Assembly: GCA_017859815.1 (NCBI GenBank)
Contig: JAFMMM010000011.1
Location: 1 to 37,589 of the forward strand
DNA: 37,589 bases
Reading direction: 5' to 3'
From: Planctomycetota bacterium
GTDB taxonomy: Bacteria; Planctomycetota; Planctomycetia; Planctomycetales; Planctomycetaceae
Shown piece after piece: positions 17,062-25,743 of the stretch. The translations under genes and the position numbers were made by a program. Under the pieces are notes generated by a model. It saw only the letters and a program-made list of their open reading frames with translations, did not search any database and was not told the DNA's origin. Numbering within the stretch: position 1 is the first letter of the stretch; every line of letters starts with the position of its first letter.

Positions 17062-17457
17062 TTGAACCTCTCGCTGTCCAAAATATGCATCATGGCTACT
17101 GCTGCCGTTCTTTCATTCAGCGGCTGTGGACCGCAGGCACCGCCGCTGGTGGAGTGCAGTGGTCGCGTGCAGTTCGGCGGCAAGCCCATTACTGCCGGCT
17201 CGATTTACCTTCATCCGGCCAAGGGAAACTCATTTGTCGACGATACCCCCGGATGCTTACTGCAGCTGGATGGAAGTTTTGTGATTCGCACATTCCCGTG
17301 GGGTCCCGGTGTTCCCCCGGGCAAATATGTCGCCACACTTGACCCGCGTTCTGCTGAACGAGTTGGAAAACCGGAATACGCAACTGTGACCGGGTCTCCC
17401 TGGAAACTGGACGTCCCTGAGACTGGTTTGAAGGAAAAACTGCTGACCGTGGAGTAG
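17062..17457 (+). CDS. Small lipoprotein with carboxypeptidase-regulatory/transthyretin-like fold
   Basis: 131 residues. The signal peptide ends at a lipobox-like FSGC (Cys 22). The mature part opens with SGRVQFGGKPITAGSIYLHP, the pattern of planctomycete lipoproteins with a carboxypeptidase-regulatory (transthyretin-like) beta-sandwich, and continues with GSFVIRTF and VPPGKYVATL. No enzyme motif is present; it is a small anchored beta domain, probably in the periplasm. The start is TTG, supported by GGAG 8 bases upstream and a basic n-region; an ATG at 17092 would cut into the signal peptide. It lies directly downstream of the DUF1559 gene and converges on the ABC operon with only 22 bases between stops and no clear terminator. 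Confidence 0.85.
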   Translation: MNLSLSKICIMATAAVLSFSGCGPQAPPLVECSGRVQFGGKPITAGSIYLHPAKGNSFVDDTPGCLLQLDGSFVIRTFPWGPGVPPGKYVATLDPRSAERVGKPEYATVTGSPWKLDVPETGLKEKLLTVE

Positions 17458-17479
17458 ACCCCAAAAACGCGACCGTCAG

Positions 17480-19441
17480 CTACTGACCCTCTGCGGCCCC
17501 CGCTGCACTTTCCACAACAAACTCTAAAAATGACTCCGGCAGCTCTTCGCGCTGCAGTCGAACAAAAAACCGATGCGTTGACGCCCTGTACTCGACAAAG
17601 TCACTGTCTTCCAGAATTAATGCCGGCGACTCGACCAGAGTGCCGTCCAGCCACGCGGTCACTTCACCAGCCACCATTCTGGACTGCCATTCGAAAACCC
17701 AGCTGGTTGCGAACCACGAGACATTGTTAAAGACCTGCGAGATTTCTTCGCCGGTTGAGTTTAAATCAAAGTCTGCATAGTAGAACGAACTCTGCTGTCC
17801 GACGGAATCTACGGGGTTTTGTCTGCACCAGACCAGATGCAGAGCCATCTCATCAAGCAGCAACTTGGTGTCGTTGGTCACTGCAACAACCCAGTCACCA
17901 CTGGTTCCTGCCCGAGAAACAAACTGCAGATCGACACTGACATTCCCCGGAAGAGGCAGAAACGCCTGAGCGGTCAGTTCACGGGAATTCCATGGAGTCA
18001 CCGGAACCCGGACCCGCATGGAATCAGTCTGATCGACCGACAACAGACTCGGCGAAATTGCAAATGGTGGCTGCGATGACTGGCGACGCTGCACCACTGG
18101 TCTCGCTCCAAGAAACGCCGTTCGTCTCCGGACATCTTCGGCCACCTGCAGATCCACCAGCGGCCCCCCCATCTGCAGCTGAAACTGGCTGCCACCTGCA
18201 GACGTAACCTGGACGCCCGCCACCTGAACCAGACCGCCCGCGCCAATCTCTGAGATCGATTCCCAGTACAAATCACCTTCGCTGGCCGTAATGGAAAGGC
18301 CGACACCAGCCGCAAGAACAGACGTCAACAAGATGACAGAGGCAAGATACTTTGACAGAAAACCGGCAGAACGCCGTCCCAGGAAGAGAATCAACCCGGT
18401 CGCAAACAGATACGACGTGAACAGAAACAGAATTTTTTGTAAGGACGCTGCAGAACGAGGCGTCACTCCCAGCTGGACACGATTGCTGACCTGCTGCTGA
18501 TAGAGCTGTCCGCGGGCACTCGCGCTAAGCTGGCGGGCAATATCCGCCGCTGCATGATTCCCGACCGGATCGAACAGTGAACCGTCATAAAATCGAATTT
18601 CGCCCGCGCCAACAAGCAACTGACCAGCCGGTCCCGACAAAGCAGCGAATGGCAACTGATCAACAACTGCCTGTCGTAATTCATCAACCTCGGCTGGCAG
18701 AAAAACGATGCCACCGGTGGCCAGCCAGCGCCCCACGACACCCCACTGCTGCTGGTCCAGCAGATCGGCGGAGGCTTCATTGTCAAAGACCATGCCCTGA
18801 CCAGCAGTCAATGGGCCATGATGGCGGGGAAACTCCCAGGTGCGAATTGCCACCGGAACCACCGGCCGCTGTCCTGGCTGCCCGGAATCGAAACTGCCCC
18901 GAGGAAGTTCCGGAGTTGCAGCAGCAGGGCTTTCCTGTGGATCGGTTCTCGGTTCAGGGATTGAGCCAGCGAGATTGAGTGCCCGACCACCATCGTCGAC
19001 AAAAAACAAATAAGACTGGCGCTCACTGAATCCATCCACGCCATAGACCGGGAGCGTTCGCTCCCAGAACACCGTTTCACCATCGGTGAAGCGAGCCACG
19101 ATAGTAAACCAGGTTCGAAGCGCTTGAATGGTGGAGAACTTCCTGACAGCCCGAGGCCCTGCCGCAATCTGCCCCGCCCGAATCACCTCCCCCGTGTCGG
19201 GATTCTCCAGCAACAACTCTCCCTCCAGCAACTCAGCAGACTGATTTGTGACCAGCAGAGATATCGGGAGCGGACAATCCGGATCAACTCGGCCATCCCA
19301 GCCGATTGTCATTTGAATATCCAATCCAGGGTAGTCGGGCTGGTCTTCATTTCGCTGCATCTGAGCGCCCAACCTGGGCAACATGAAGAGCGCTGCACAG
19401 CTACAGACGACAAGGACATGCAGACAAAGTGAGCGAGTCAT
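17480..19441 (-). CDS. Membrane-anchored partner protein of the ABC exporter
   Basis: 653 residues, last gene of the operon. A signal peptide (about 1-26) is followed by an extracytoplasmic beta-rich region (about 40-150). Residues about 195-260 (AGQGMVFDNEASADLLDQQQ, then GRWLATGGIVFLPAE) read like a glutamine-amidotransferase-like alpha/beta fold without a catalytic Cys. Two adjacent transmembrane helices lie at about 335-385 (KILFLFTSYLFATGLILFLG and KYLASVILLTSVLAAGVGLS). A second extracytoplasmic beta-rich region follows to the end. The layout loosely recalls the GldG-type partner of ABC-2 exporters, but I cannot confirm homology. Its start overlaps the permease stop by ATGA, so translation is coupled. 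Confidence 0.85.
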   Translation of the reverse strand: MTRSLCLHVLVVCSCAALFMLPRLGAQMQRNEDQPDYPGLDIQMTIGWDGRVDPDCPLPISLLVTNQSAELLEGELLLENPDTGEVIRAGQIAAGPRAVRKFSTIQALRTWFTIVARFTDGETVFWERTLPVYGVDGFSERQSYLFFVDDGGRALNLAGSIPEPRTDPQESPAAATPELPRGSFDSGQPGQRPVVPVAIRTWEFPRHHGPLTAGQGMVFDNEASADLLDQQQWGVVGRWLATGGIVFLPAEVDELRQAVVDQLPFAALSGPAGQLLVGAGEIRFYDGSLFDPVGNHAAADIARQLSASARGQLYQQQVSNRVQLGVTPRSAASLQKILFLFTSYLFATGLILFLGRRSAGFLSKYLASVILLTSVLAAGVGLSITASEGDLYWESISEIGAGGLVQVAGVQVTSAGGSQFQLQMGGPLVDLQVAEDVRRRTAFLGARPVVQRRQSSQPPFAISPSLLSVDQTDSMRVRVPVTPWNSRELTAQAFLPLPGNVSVDLQFVSRAGTSGDWVVAVTNDTKLLLDEMALHLVWCRQNPVDSVGQQSSFYYADFDLNSTGEEISQVFNNVSWFATSWVFEWQSRMVAGEVTAWLDGTLVESPALILEDSDFVEYRASTHRFFVRLQREELPESFLEFVVESAAGAAEGQ

Positions 19442-21354
19442 TTAACCTGCTCCTGTGCCATGGTCGCGGCGGCTTCCAGCGGCGGCAGACCCGTCGCCTC
19501 AGAGACCGGTTTCAGAATGGAGTTCACCTGTAACCAGCGGAGTCGATGCCTGAGCAGAAACAGGGCCAGCAGACAGATCCCGGTATGAAAGAACCAAAAC
19601 GGCAGCATCGCGTTGCCTGTTCCATACTCTGATACCAACTCCCTGTGCAGAATCAGAAACCCCGTCAATGGTGAGATCAGCCCCGCGAACCACGAGAACC
19701 GCTCAAGCAGGGGAAAATAAGCGTCTCGAAAAACCATCACCAGAAACAGTGGCAACAACCAGACAAGAAATGCGTATGCCGGCACGACCATCATCGCCGT
19801 CAGGCTGCGACTCCAGAAAAAGTAGCCCGCGCCCTGGAGACATGCCCAGAGAGCAAAGGCGGACATCAAGTGCAGTGCCAACGCCCGAACGGCCATGTCC
19901 CGAAACTCAAGTCCCTGGTATCGAGTGAAATAACCAACTCGCTGCAGCGAACTTACAGGCTCAGGGTTCAGCCCCTGCATTGGCCCTGCTTCTGCCGGCA
20001 TGACGGTAGCTCGCCCGCTGATCTGAAGCCAGCCGGCGGAAATGCGATCAACCAAACCGAAGCTGCCTGCCCCAATCGAACAAAGAATCAGCAGAAAACA
20101 AAAACTGTCGAGGACCAGCGGTGGCAGGGCCCTTCGCCTTCCGATCGGCACTCTGACACCAGCGGCAGCACGTGAGCGACTGAAGGCGACCGCCGCCACA
20201 AGCGTCGATAAGCCCACAGTAATCTGGATCCCAATGAGGTAGTCCAGCAGAAATCCTCCCGCGTCACGGTACCCGAGATTCGCCGCAAAATGCCTGCCGC
20301 CATCTGCGTACATTCTTTGAAGCCGGGTTTCGGTCACCAAATAGTCCGCAAGAATCCCGCTGAGGCCAATTACCGAACCACAAAGAATAACCGCCAGCGG
20401 CACCCCCCAACGGAACAGCAATTCCCACGGGGCTCGAACGGCACACCGGTTTTGATAAAAGAAAGTCAACTCGCCAAGACGACGAGCATGCAGTCGGATT
20501 CGCAGCCACCGTTTTTTTGTCGAATCACCGGGGTAAACAACCTCCCCAAAGGTACTGGTCTCACGATGAACGACCGTAAGGGGACCCAGCCAAATCCCCG
20601 CGATTGCCCCGACCGTAACCAGACCCATCCCGCCGAGGCAGGACCAATAGACCGAGGCAAAACTGCGCAGGCTTTCGGCCTCCATCGCCAATGACTCAGT
20701 TGCCGTTTGATAAACAATTGCCGGGACAGGTGTCACCACAAACACCTGATAAGGAATCGGAGCAATAGCGAGCAGACTCAGCACCCCAACGCCGGAAATC
20801 ACCACCAACAGTGTGAGTAACTCATTGAAATATAACGACAGCCACAATGTCACCGCAGCCAGCATCAGGCTGTAGACATAGAGCAGCAGGAGGTTGACAA
20901 GGAAAATCGGCCATGCCGTTCCGCCAAGGAAGACCGTCATCACAATCCACGGTATCAGAAGCGAAATCACCACCAGATAGACCAGATTCTGAGACCATAG
21001 TCGTCCGGCCACAAAGCGCAATGGGGAAATCCCGCTCAATACAACCTGATCAAAATAACCCGCCAGCCGCGGTCCGAGAAAAATGTCCGTGAGTCTCAGG
21101 GGAGTGACAACTGAAATCACAAGAAATATCCCGGTGAGAATCAACAGCGAAAAGATCTCTCCCAGTTGTCGTGCACCGCCAAGGAAATACTCCACCTCCG
21201 ATGGCATCCCTAACAGCCCCAGTAACATCGCCAACAACGCACCATTCAGAATAATCGCCGCAAGGCCAAGAGCGCCGGCAGACAGCAGGAATCGGCGGTC
21301 CCGCAGATACCCGGGTGACGACTTCAGCATCTGAAACTGTTGCAGCAGCTTCAT
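19438..21354 (-). CDS. ABC-2-type exporter permease
   Basis: 638 residues with roughly a dozen hydrophobic segments in two groups. The first group (about 20-270) looks like an ABC-2 membrane module: LILTGIFLVISVVTPLRLTD, a PRLAGYFDQVVLSGISPLRF coupling loop typical of such permeases, and SLMLAAVTLWLSLYFNELLT. After a loop of about 50 residues, a second group (about 325-615) contains six or more further helices. This is about twice the length of a simple ABC-2 permease, so one chain may supply both halves of the pore. Stop and start overlap the genes on both sides (ATGA each), giving a fixed order of ATPase, permease and partner. The transported substrate is unknown. Confidence 0.9.
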   Translation of the reverse strand: MKLLQQFQMLKSSPGYLRDRRFLLSAGALGLAAIILNGALLAMLLGLLGMPSEVEYFLGGARQLGEIFSLLILTGIFLVISVVTPLRLTDIFLGPRLAGYFDQVVLSGISPLRFVAGRLWSQNLVYLVVISLLIPWIVMTVFLGGTAWPIFLVNLLLLYVYSLMLAAVTLWLSLYFNELLTLLVVISGVGVLSLLAIAPIPYQVFVVTPVPAIVYQTATESLAMEAESLRSFASVYWSCLGGMGLVTVGAIAGIWLGPLTVVHRETSTFGEVVYPGDSTKKRWLRIRLHARRLGELTFFYQNRCAVRAPWELLFRWGVPLAVILCGSVIGLSGILADYLVTETRLQRMYADGGRHFAANLGYRDAGGFLLDYLIGIQITVGLSTLVAAVAFSRSRAAAGVRVPIGRRRALPPLVLDSFCFLLILCSIGAGSFGLVDRISAGWLQISGRATVMPAEAGPMQGLNPEPVSSLQRVGYFTRYQGLEFRDMAVRALALHLMSAFALWACLQGAGYFFWSRSLTAMMVVPAYAFLVWLLPLFLVMVFRDAYFPLLERFSWFAGLISPLTGFLILHRELVSEYGTGNAMLPFWFFHTGICLLALFLLRHRLRWLQVNSILKPVSEATGLPPLEAAATMAQEQVK

Positions 21355-22289
21355 GTCACTCTCCCGGCCGTGCTGCGCATGAAAATCTGCTCCAGATTCA
21401 GAGCTTCCCGCGAGAATTCCTGAACCTGGATACGTTCCCGAATTAATGCTTCCAGCAATGAATTGCCTCCGTCATCTTCTGAACGCACCAGCAACCCCTG
21501 ATCATGAATCCGGCATTCGTGAACGCCCGGAATCGCTCGTAAAAGATCCGCCGCCTGCTGCAACACGGCACTGTCCACTCGGATGCGAACGGAAATTCCG
21601 GCTTCGACACCGGACTGCCGCAACTGTTGCAGGTCACCGTGAACAACCAGCTTCCCTGCTTCCATGATGGCAATACTGTCGCTGACGTCTTCCAGATCGG
21701 GAAGAATATGGGAACTCACGATGATGGTCTTGCCGAGAGTTGCAAGCGTGCGAATGATCGCCCGCAGTTCGTTTCTGGCCCGCGGATCCAGCCCACTCGC
21801 CGGCTCATCCAGCAGCAGCACATCCGGGTCGTGCAACAGTGTTCTCGCCAGCAACAGCCGCTGGCGATTTCCCGTCGATAACCCGCGCACAGCGACGTCA
21901 GGTCTGGCCGCCAGATCTGTCAGCTCTTTCACATCGCGAATTCGCTGCGGCAAGTCTGCCGTTGGAACCTGATACAGCGAACCGAAGTACTCGAGATATT
22001 CGTGAATTGTCAGGCCCCGCGGATAACCGAATTCCGCGGGCATGAACCCCAGCATGCGCCGCACCTGTCGAGGATCCCGCAGGACTGATCGTCCGCCGAT
22101 CAGTACATCACCCGCATCAGGCATCGACAGTGTGGCCAGCATGCGCAGGAGAGACGTCTTGCCAGCGCCGTTGGGACCAATTAACCCGAGTGTCGTTCCG
22201 GCAGCGACCTGCAAACTGACATCGTCAACAGCAACAAGCTGATCAAATCGTCGAGTCAGATTGCTTATTTTGATTGTTGTCACAGCCAT
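21351..22289 (-). CDS. ABC transporter ATP-binding protein
   Basis: 312 residues. It powers the adjacent permease by ATP hydrolysis at the inner membrane. Walker A is GPNGAGKT (38-45); the Q-loop is FMPAEFGYP. The signature loop reads GLSTGNRQRLLLARTLL instead of LSGGQ, a variation usual in ABC-2 exporters. Walker B is VLLLDEPASGLDP and the switch His is in IIVSSHILPDLEDV. The last 90 residues form the C-terminal domain typical of DrrA/GldA-like ATPases. Start: ATG 22289, or possibly GTG 22283, which has AGGA 6 bases upstream; a TTG at 22313 is less likely. It follows the lipoprotein gene after 34 bases. Confidence 0.96.
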   Translation of the reverse strand: MAVTTIKISNLTRRFDQLVAVDDVSLQVAAGTTLGLIGPNGAGKTSLLRMLATLSMPDAGDVLIGGRSVLRDPRQVRRMLGFMPAEFGYPRGLTIHEYLEYFGSLYQVPTADLPQRIRDVKELTDLAARPDVAVRGLSTGNRQRLLLARTLLHDPDVLLLDEPASGLDPRARNELRAIIRTLATLGKTIIVSSHILPDLEDVSDSIAIMEAGKLVVHGDLQQLRQSGVEAGISVRIRVDSAVLQQAADLLRAIPGVHECRIHDQGLLVRSEDDGGNSLLEALIRERIQVQEFSREALNLEQIFMRSTAGRVT

Positions 22290-22323
22290 TCCTGAATCCG
22301 ACCGTCTCCCCAACCGGCGGGGC

Positions 22324-22986
22324 TCACTTCACAGGGTCGGGCTGAACCGTTGACGTCTCATTCGACGCATCTGCAGGATCAACCGGCGACTGAGAGGCCG
22401 CAGCATTACCCGCAGACAGGCCACCAGAAAAAACGAGGGACTCCGGATGCTCCTGCACCCACTCCCCGTATGTTGTACGAACGAAATTCAGGTCTTCGTA
22501 CGGCAGCTCTGCAGAATCCTGCGGAAACATCTGCCCGGAATGCAGCAGCAGCATTCGGCCGTCACTGAAACCGCCGGTCCGCAGTTCCAGGGCCTCTCCA
22601 CCACGACCGGCAAACACGCGCACGGTATCTGTTCGATCACACCACGTAACACAGTAAGGTCGGGCCGTTCGGTTCTCATTCAGCACATGAGCTTCCAAAT
22701 CGCTCATCGCTCGCTGAAGGTAACAGCGTGCACTTCCATCGATGACAACGCCGATGACAGCTTCGGCAGGATTAAGTGAGACCTCCGCCGCCGGTGCCAG
22801 CCTGGGGTCCACGTTCGCCGGCATGATAAACGGCGTACTTTCTGGTCCCGCACCAGCCATGGGCATCATCATTGGTGCGTCAATGGGAGGTAAGGGCTGC
22901 TCCGTTTGCTCGCAACCTGAAGCGACCAAAAAAAATACGAGCCCGACGTGTCGGACCCGTATCAATACGCGTTGGGATACCTGCAT
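22324..22986 (-). CDS. Lipoprotein with DUF3179-like domain
   Basis: 220 residues. A basic start and hydrophobic stretch end in LVASGC, with the candidate lipidated Cys at 25; a Pro/Met-rich linker (PPIDAPMMMPMAG) follows. Residues about 75-160 resemble DUF3179: VIGVVIDGSARCYLQRAMSD, then RPYCVTWCDRTDTVRVFAGR. The family's usual YCPLCGT Cys cluster is reduced to CVTWC, so any metal or redox role is uncertain. The C-terminal 35 residues are low-complexity (Ala/Ser/Asp). The ATG at 22986 is preferred to a TTG at 23010 because it gives a proper signal peptide. It is the second gene of the operon, 24 bases after the secreted 642-residue protein, and is probably anchored in a membrane facing the periplasm. 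Confidence 0.82.
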   Translation of the reverse strand: MQVSQRVLIRVRHVGLVFFLVASGCEQTEQPLPPIDAPMMMPMAGAGPESTPFIMPANVDPRLAPAAEVSLNPAEAVIGVVIDGSARCYLQRAMSDLEAHVLNENRTARPYCVTWCDRTDTVRVFAGRGGEALELRTGGFSDGRMLLLHSGQMFPQDSAELPYEDLNFVRTTYGEWVQEHPESLVFSGGLSAGNAAASQSPVDPADASNETSTVQPDPVK

Positions 22987-23010
22987 GGGCGTTCTTTGCC
23001 AAATAAACAA

Positions 23011-24939
23011 TCAGTCTCCGCCGAAGCGGGTTGCGAGCAAACGAGCAAACATTTTCATGAATGCCTGCTCAAGACTCACTCGCATCTTAGCACCGGTTTC
23101 CGTCAAACGCGACTCAATCTGGATTCGCGAGTCGCCCTCAGCCAGCGTCTCACGAGCGATTGCGTTTCGCTGCTGTGCTCGCTCGCGGAACCGGGCCATC
23201 TGCTCATCGCTGGGTCTGCCACGACGCCCACGACCGGCGTTCTCGCCTGGAGCATCAGGCGTTGTCTGGACCGACTCCAACTGTGCAGACGTGCCTGCAG
23301 CTTCCCGCTCCTCCCGAACTACTGCCCGTTCTTCGCGACCTGGAGCACTGCCGCGTTCCATCATGCTGACAAGATCATTCACATTCACAATCACCCGCAG
23401 GTTGGAGATGTTTCGCAGGTCCTCACCGGATTGCGTGGATTCTTCCAGTTGATCCATGACGGATTTCAGCATCGACAGCGATTCCGAGCCACCCACAGCA
23501 CCCCAAATGGCCGTTCCTCCAATACCGACGGTGATCCCAACATCCTCGCCGAAGACTTCCATGGCACCGCGACTCTGATTGTCAAAGATGAGCCGGTGCA
23601 TGGTAACACCAAGGTGCTCGTCCATCGCCAGTTGCAGCTCACCTGCCCTGTCAAACACATCGGTCTGCCGAAGCCGGCCCAGCAGGTCCATCATTCCCGT
23701 ATTAATGGCGTCGCCGTCCTGAACGCGTACAGCCCAGATGATGGCAAGCTTGTCAGACGCGTCACGGTAAAACTGAGCGAAGACATCCATATGTCCTTCG
23801 TTAATCGTGGACTGCAGTGCCGTTAAAGCCTGACCAATCGGAGAGAATTCATCGGGAGCCAGTCCCAGCCCATTCTCTTCCAGCAGCCGGCCAGACTCCA
23901 TCCGCACGCCTTCCACCATCTCGGTGTAGGCCTCGCGCTCACGCTCTGCAATCATGCTGGAAAGGGACAGGGAAACCATCGCCTCTTCATCCAGCAGAGG
24001 AATGAAGTAGCTGGGACGATCAGCCGAACCCAGCATTTCCTTCAACATTTGCGAACCCTTCAGGGCATCGACGACGAGATCAAGGTTGACCATCTCGTCC
24101 TCTTCTGAGACCTGAATGCCAAATGTGAGTTTCTGGCAGTCCATCATCAGCATCTTCAGAGCAGCCAGAGCACGGTCACCCTCCGACCGACGGATTCGAT
24201 AAGCTCCGTCTGATTCTTCATTTCTCTGCTGCAGTTGGGTGGAAATGCCCGTGTTGATCAATCCATAGAGCAGCGTCCGCGTGGCGACAGGAATTGCTTC
24301 CACGTCAAGCCGCACCGCCATGTCATACTCGCTGGAAACTCCGTTCAGCAGTTCGTCAGGCCGAGGAAACTCTCGATCAAGCATCGTTGCATCGACATCA
24401 TTGCCCAGCGGGACAAATGCATAGCCGCCGGACAGCAGCATCGGGATCGTGCGGTTTGGACCGATGATCTCGTACATTCCGAGGTCTTCATCTTCAGCAC
24501 GAATCACGACCGGTGCTTTCTCGATCAGTACTGTCGCTGATTCGATGGAGTCAACCGGGGCAAATGCGGTGAATTCAGGAATCGGTGGAAATGCCAGAGG
24601 CAGATAAGCCATCACCCCAAATGGTTGCTGACGATTGAATCCATCGAGATTGTTCAGGGTGTCAGCAAGGAGTTGCTCAAGTCGCTCATAAACCTCAGGT
24701 CGCTCCGCGATATCGAACAGAAACTTCGCCTTTTCGAGCGCCTGGTCAGCGTTCGCGAAAGAGATCGTCAACAGCGGTCGGCTTCCGGTATTAATCAGCT
24801 CCAGCGGTGGGGAAAATGAGTCTGCCCCCTCATCCTGCGCTGAAACTGGCATCGACAAAGTCAGGCAGAGCAGACAGCTCCATGCTGCACCCCACTTGAT
24901 TGCCCTAATTCGACGTGTCTGACTCAATTGGAACTGCAT
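23011..24939 (-). CDS. Secreted protein of unknown function, first gene of the ABC operon
   Basis: 642 residues with a signal peptide ending in LTLSMPVSAQD (about residue 35). The rest is a long alternating helix/strand protein with no transmembrane segment. Passages such as LLTISFANADQALEKAKFLF and FGVMAYLPLAFPPIPEFTAF read like planctomycete periplasmic proteins related to DUF3352-type domains, but the match is only by impression. A charged low-complexity stretch (about 545-600, Arg/Glu/Gly-rich, with GRGRRGRPSDEQMARFRER) precedes a final helical segment. GGAAGA lies 6 bases before the ATG at 24939; a GTG 8 codons upstream is unsupported. As first gene it may supply the substrate-facing or regulatory component of the exporter; this is inferred from operon context only. 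Confidence 0.85.
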   Translation of the reverse strand: MQFQLSQTRRIRAIKWGAAWSCLLCLTLSMPVSAQDEGADSFSPPLELINTGSRPLLTISFANADQALEKAKFLFDIAERPEVYERLEQLLADTLNNLDGFNRQQPFGVMAYLPLAFPPIPEFTAFAPVDSIESATVLIEKAPVVIRAEDEDLGMYEIIGPNRTIPMLLSGGYAFVPLGNDVDATMLDREFPRPDELLNGVSSEYDMAVRLDVEAIPVATRTLLYGLINTGISTQLQQRNEESDGAYRIRRSEGDRALAALKMLMMDCQKLTFGIQVSEEDEMVNLDLVVDALKGSQMLKEMLGSADRPSYFIPLLDEEAMVSLSLSSMIAEREREAYTEMVEGVRMESGRLLEENGLGLAPDEFSPIGQALTALQSTINEGHMDVFAQFYRDASDKLAIIWAVRVQDGDAINTGMMDLLGRLRQTDVFDRAGELQLAMDEHLGVTMHRLIFDNQSRGAMEVFGEDVGITVGIGGTAIWGAVGGSESLSMLKSVMDQLEESTQSGEDLRNISNLRVIVNVNDLVSMMERGSAPGREERAVVREEREAAGTSAQLESVQTTPDAPGENAGRGRRGRPSDEQMARFRERAQQRNAIARETLAEGDSRIQIESRLTETGAKMRVSLEQAFMKMFARLLATRFGGD

Positions 24940-25505
24940 GGCTGTCTTCCGAAACGAATTCACTGCTCTTCACCACTCACACGAATCATCCGCCTCAAAA
25001 CATATGAGACAAAATGCGTTCACTGACCGATTGATCTTGTGTTCAGAAATACTGGTCTCTCACCACGGGGGCTTGCAGCCGGCACTCCCTAATTCAATCT
25101 GAGTCACCGCAGCAGCCTGCTGTATTTTTCGCGTCCTGCTGCTGTTTCCTGGCATAAAAACTGCGTGCCGCTGTTTTCTGCACAAAACGCCGTTCTCTCG
25201 AGGCGAATTTCGCGGCGCATACCGTCCGGCTGCTGCAGAATAGACGGTTCCCCCCCTGCTTAAACCGTTCTGCAGCGGAAAAGGGCCGCTCCGGATGCAT
25301 CGCTCCGCCAATTTCCGGGAAAAATCGGTCGTGAGAGTGCCGTACAGCACATCAGGCTCCTCGATCTGCCCATATTTTTCGCCCCGGCCACCGCTTGACT
25401 CTGACCTTCATCTCGGTGCGAAACAACCGGGGCCACGTGGAATTTGATGCAAGAACAGGCGAATCCTGCCGAGATTCGGCTCGACGGCTGCCGTTTCCGC
25501 AGGAA

Positions 25506-25537
25506 GCCGCGAGCGGCCGGTGATCGGAGTTTTTTTT
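25506..25537 (+). terminator. Candidate orphan terminator
   Basis: GCCGC-GA-GCGGC is followed by a second short CCG/CGG pairing and eight T residues (25530-25537). No protein gene ends on the plus strand upstream of it, so it would end an unrecognised transcript or attenuate the leader of the gene at 25744. Confidence 0.35.
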
Positions 25538-25562
25538 GTCGCCCCAGGGCCCACAGTCCGTG

Positions 25563-25591
25563 TTGCTGGCATCCATAGGCACCGCTAAAAC
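25563..25591 (+). promoter_or_regulatory. Candidate promoter of the beta-helix gene
   Basis: TTGCTG (25563-25568), a 17-base spacer and TAAAAC (25586-25591), about 150 bases before the ATG at 25744. Confidence 0.3.
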
Positions 25592-25661
25592 CGCCGACTC
25601 TGTCCGGTTCTGCGCGGAGTCTCTCCTTATAGAAGAGGTTCACGCTGTCGGGCAGTTAAGC

Positions 25662-25691
25662 GGGAGTGACTGGTTTGGATCCATCACTCCC
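25662..25691 (+). promoter_or_regulatory. Leader hairpin before the beta-helix gene
   Basis: Perfect 8-base arms GGGAGTGA and TCACTCCC enclose a 14-base loop that can pair further through TGG/CCA. It lies 52 bases before the start codon and could stabilise the mRNA or bind a regulator. Confidence 0.45.
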
Positions 25692-25743
25692 ACACCAGCA
25701 GACAGGATGTTTGCTGAGTCACGATCCACGTCTGAGGAACGTC

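Larger units (their letters stand above)
24940..25743. other. Long noncoding region between divergent genes
   Basis: About 800 bases separating the ABC operon from the beta-helix surface-protein gene. Open frames here are short and lack ribosome-binding sites and recognisable protein features. A hairpin with a run of eight T, a promoter-like pair and a leader hairpin are listed separately. The region may encode a small RNA; I cannot prove this. Confidence 0.55.
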
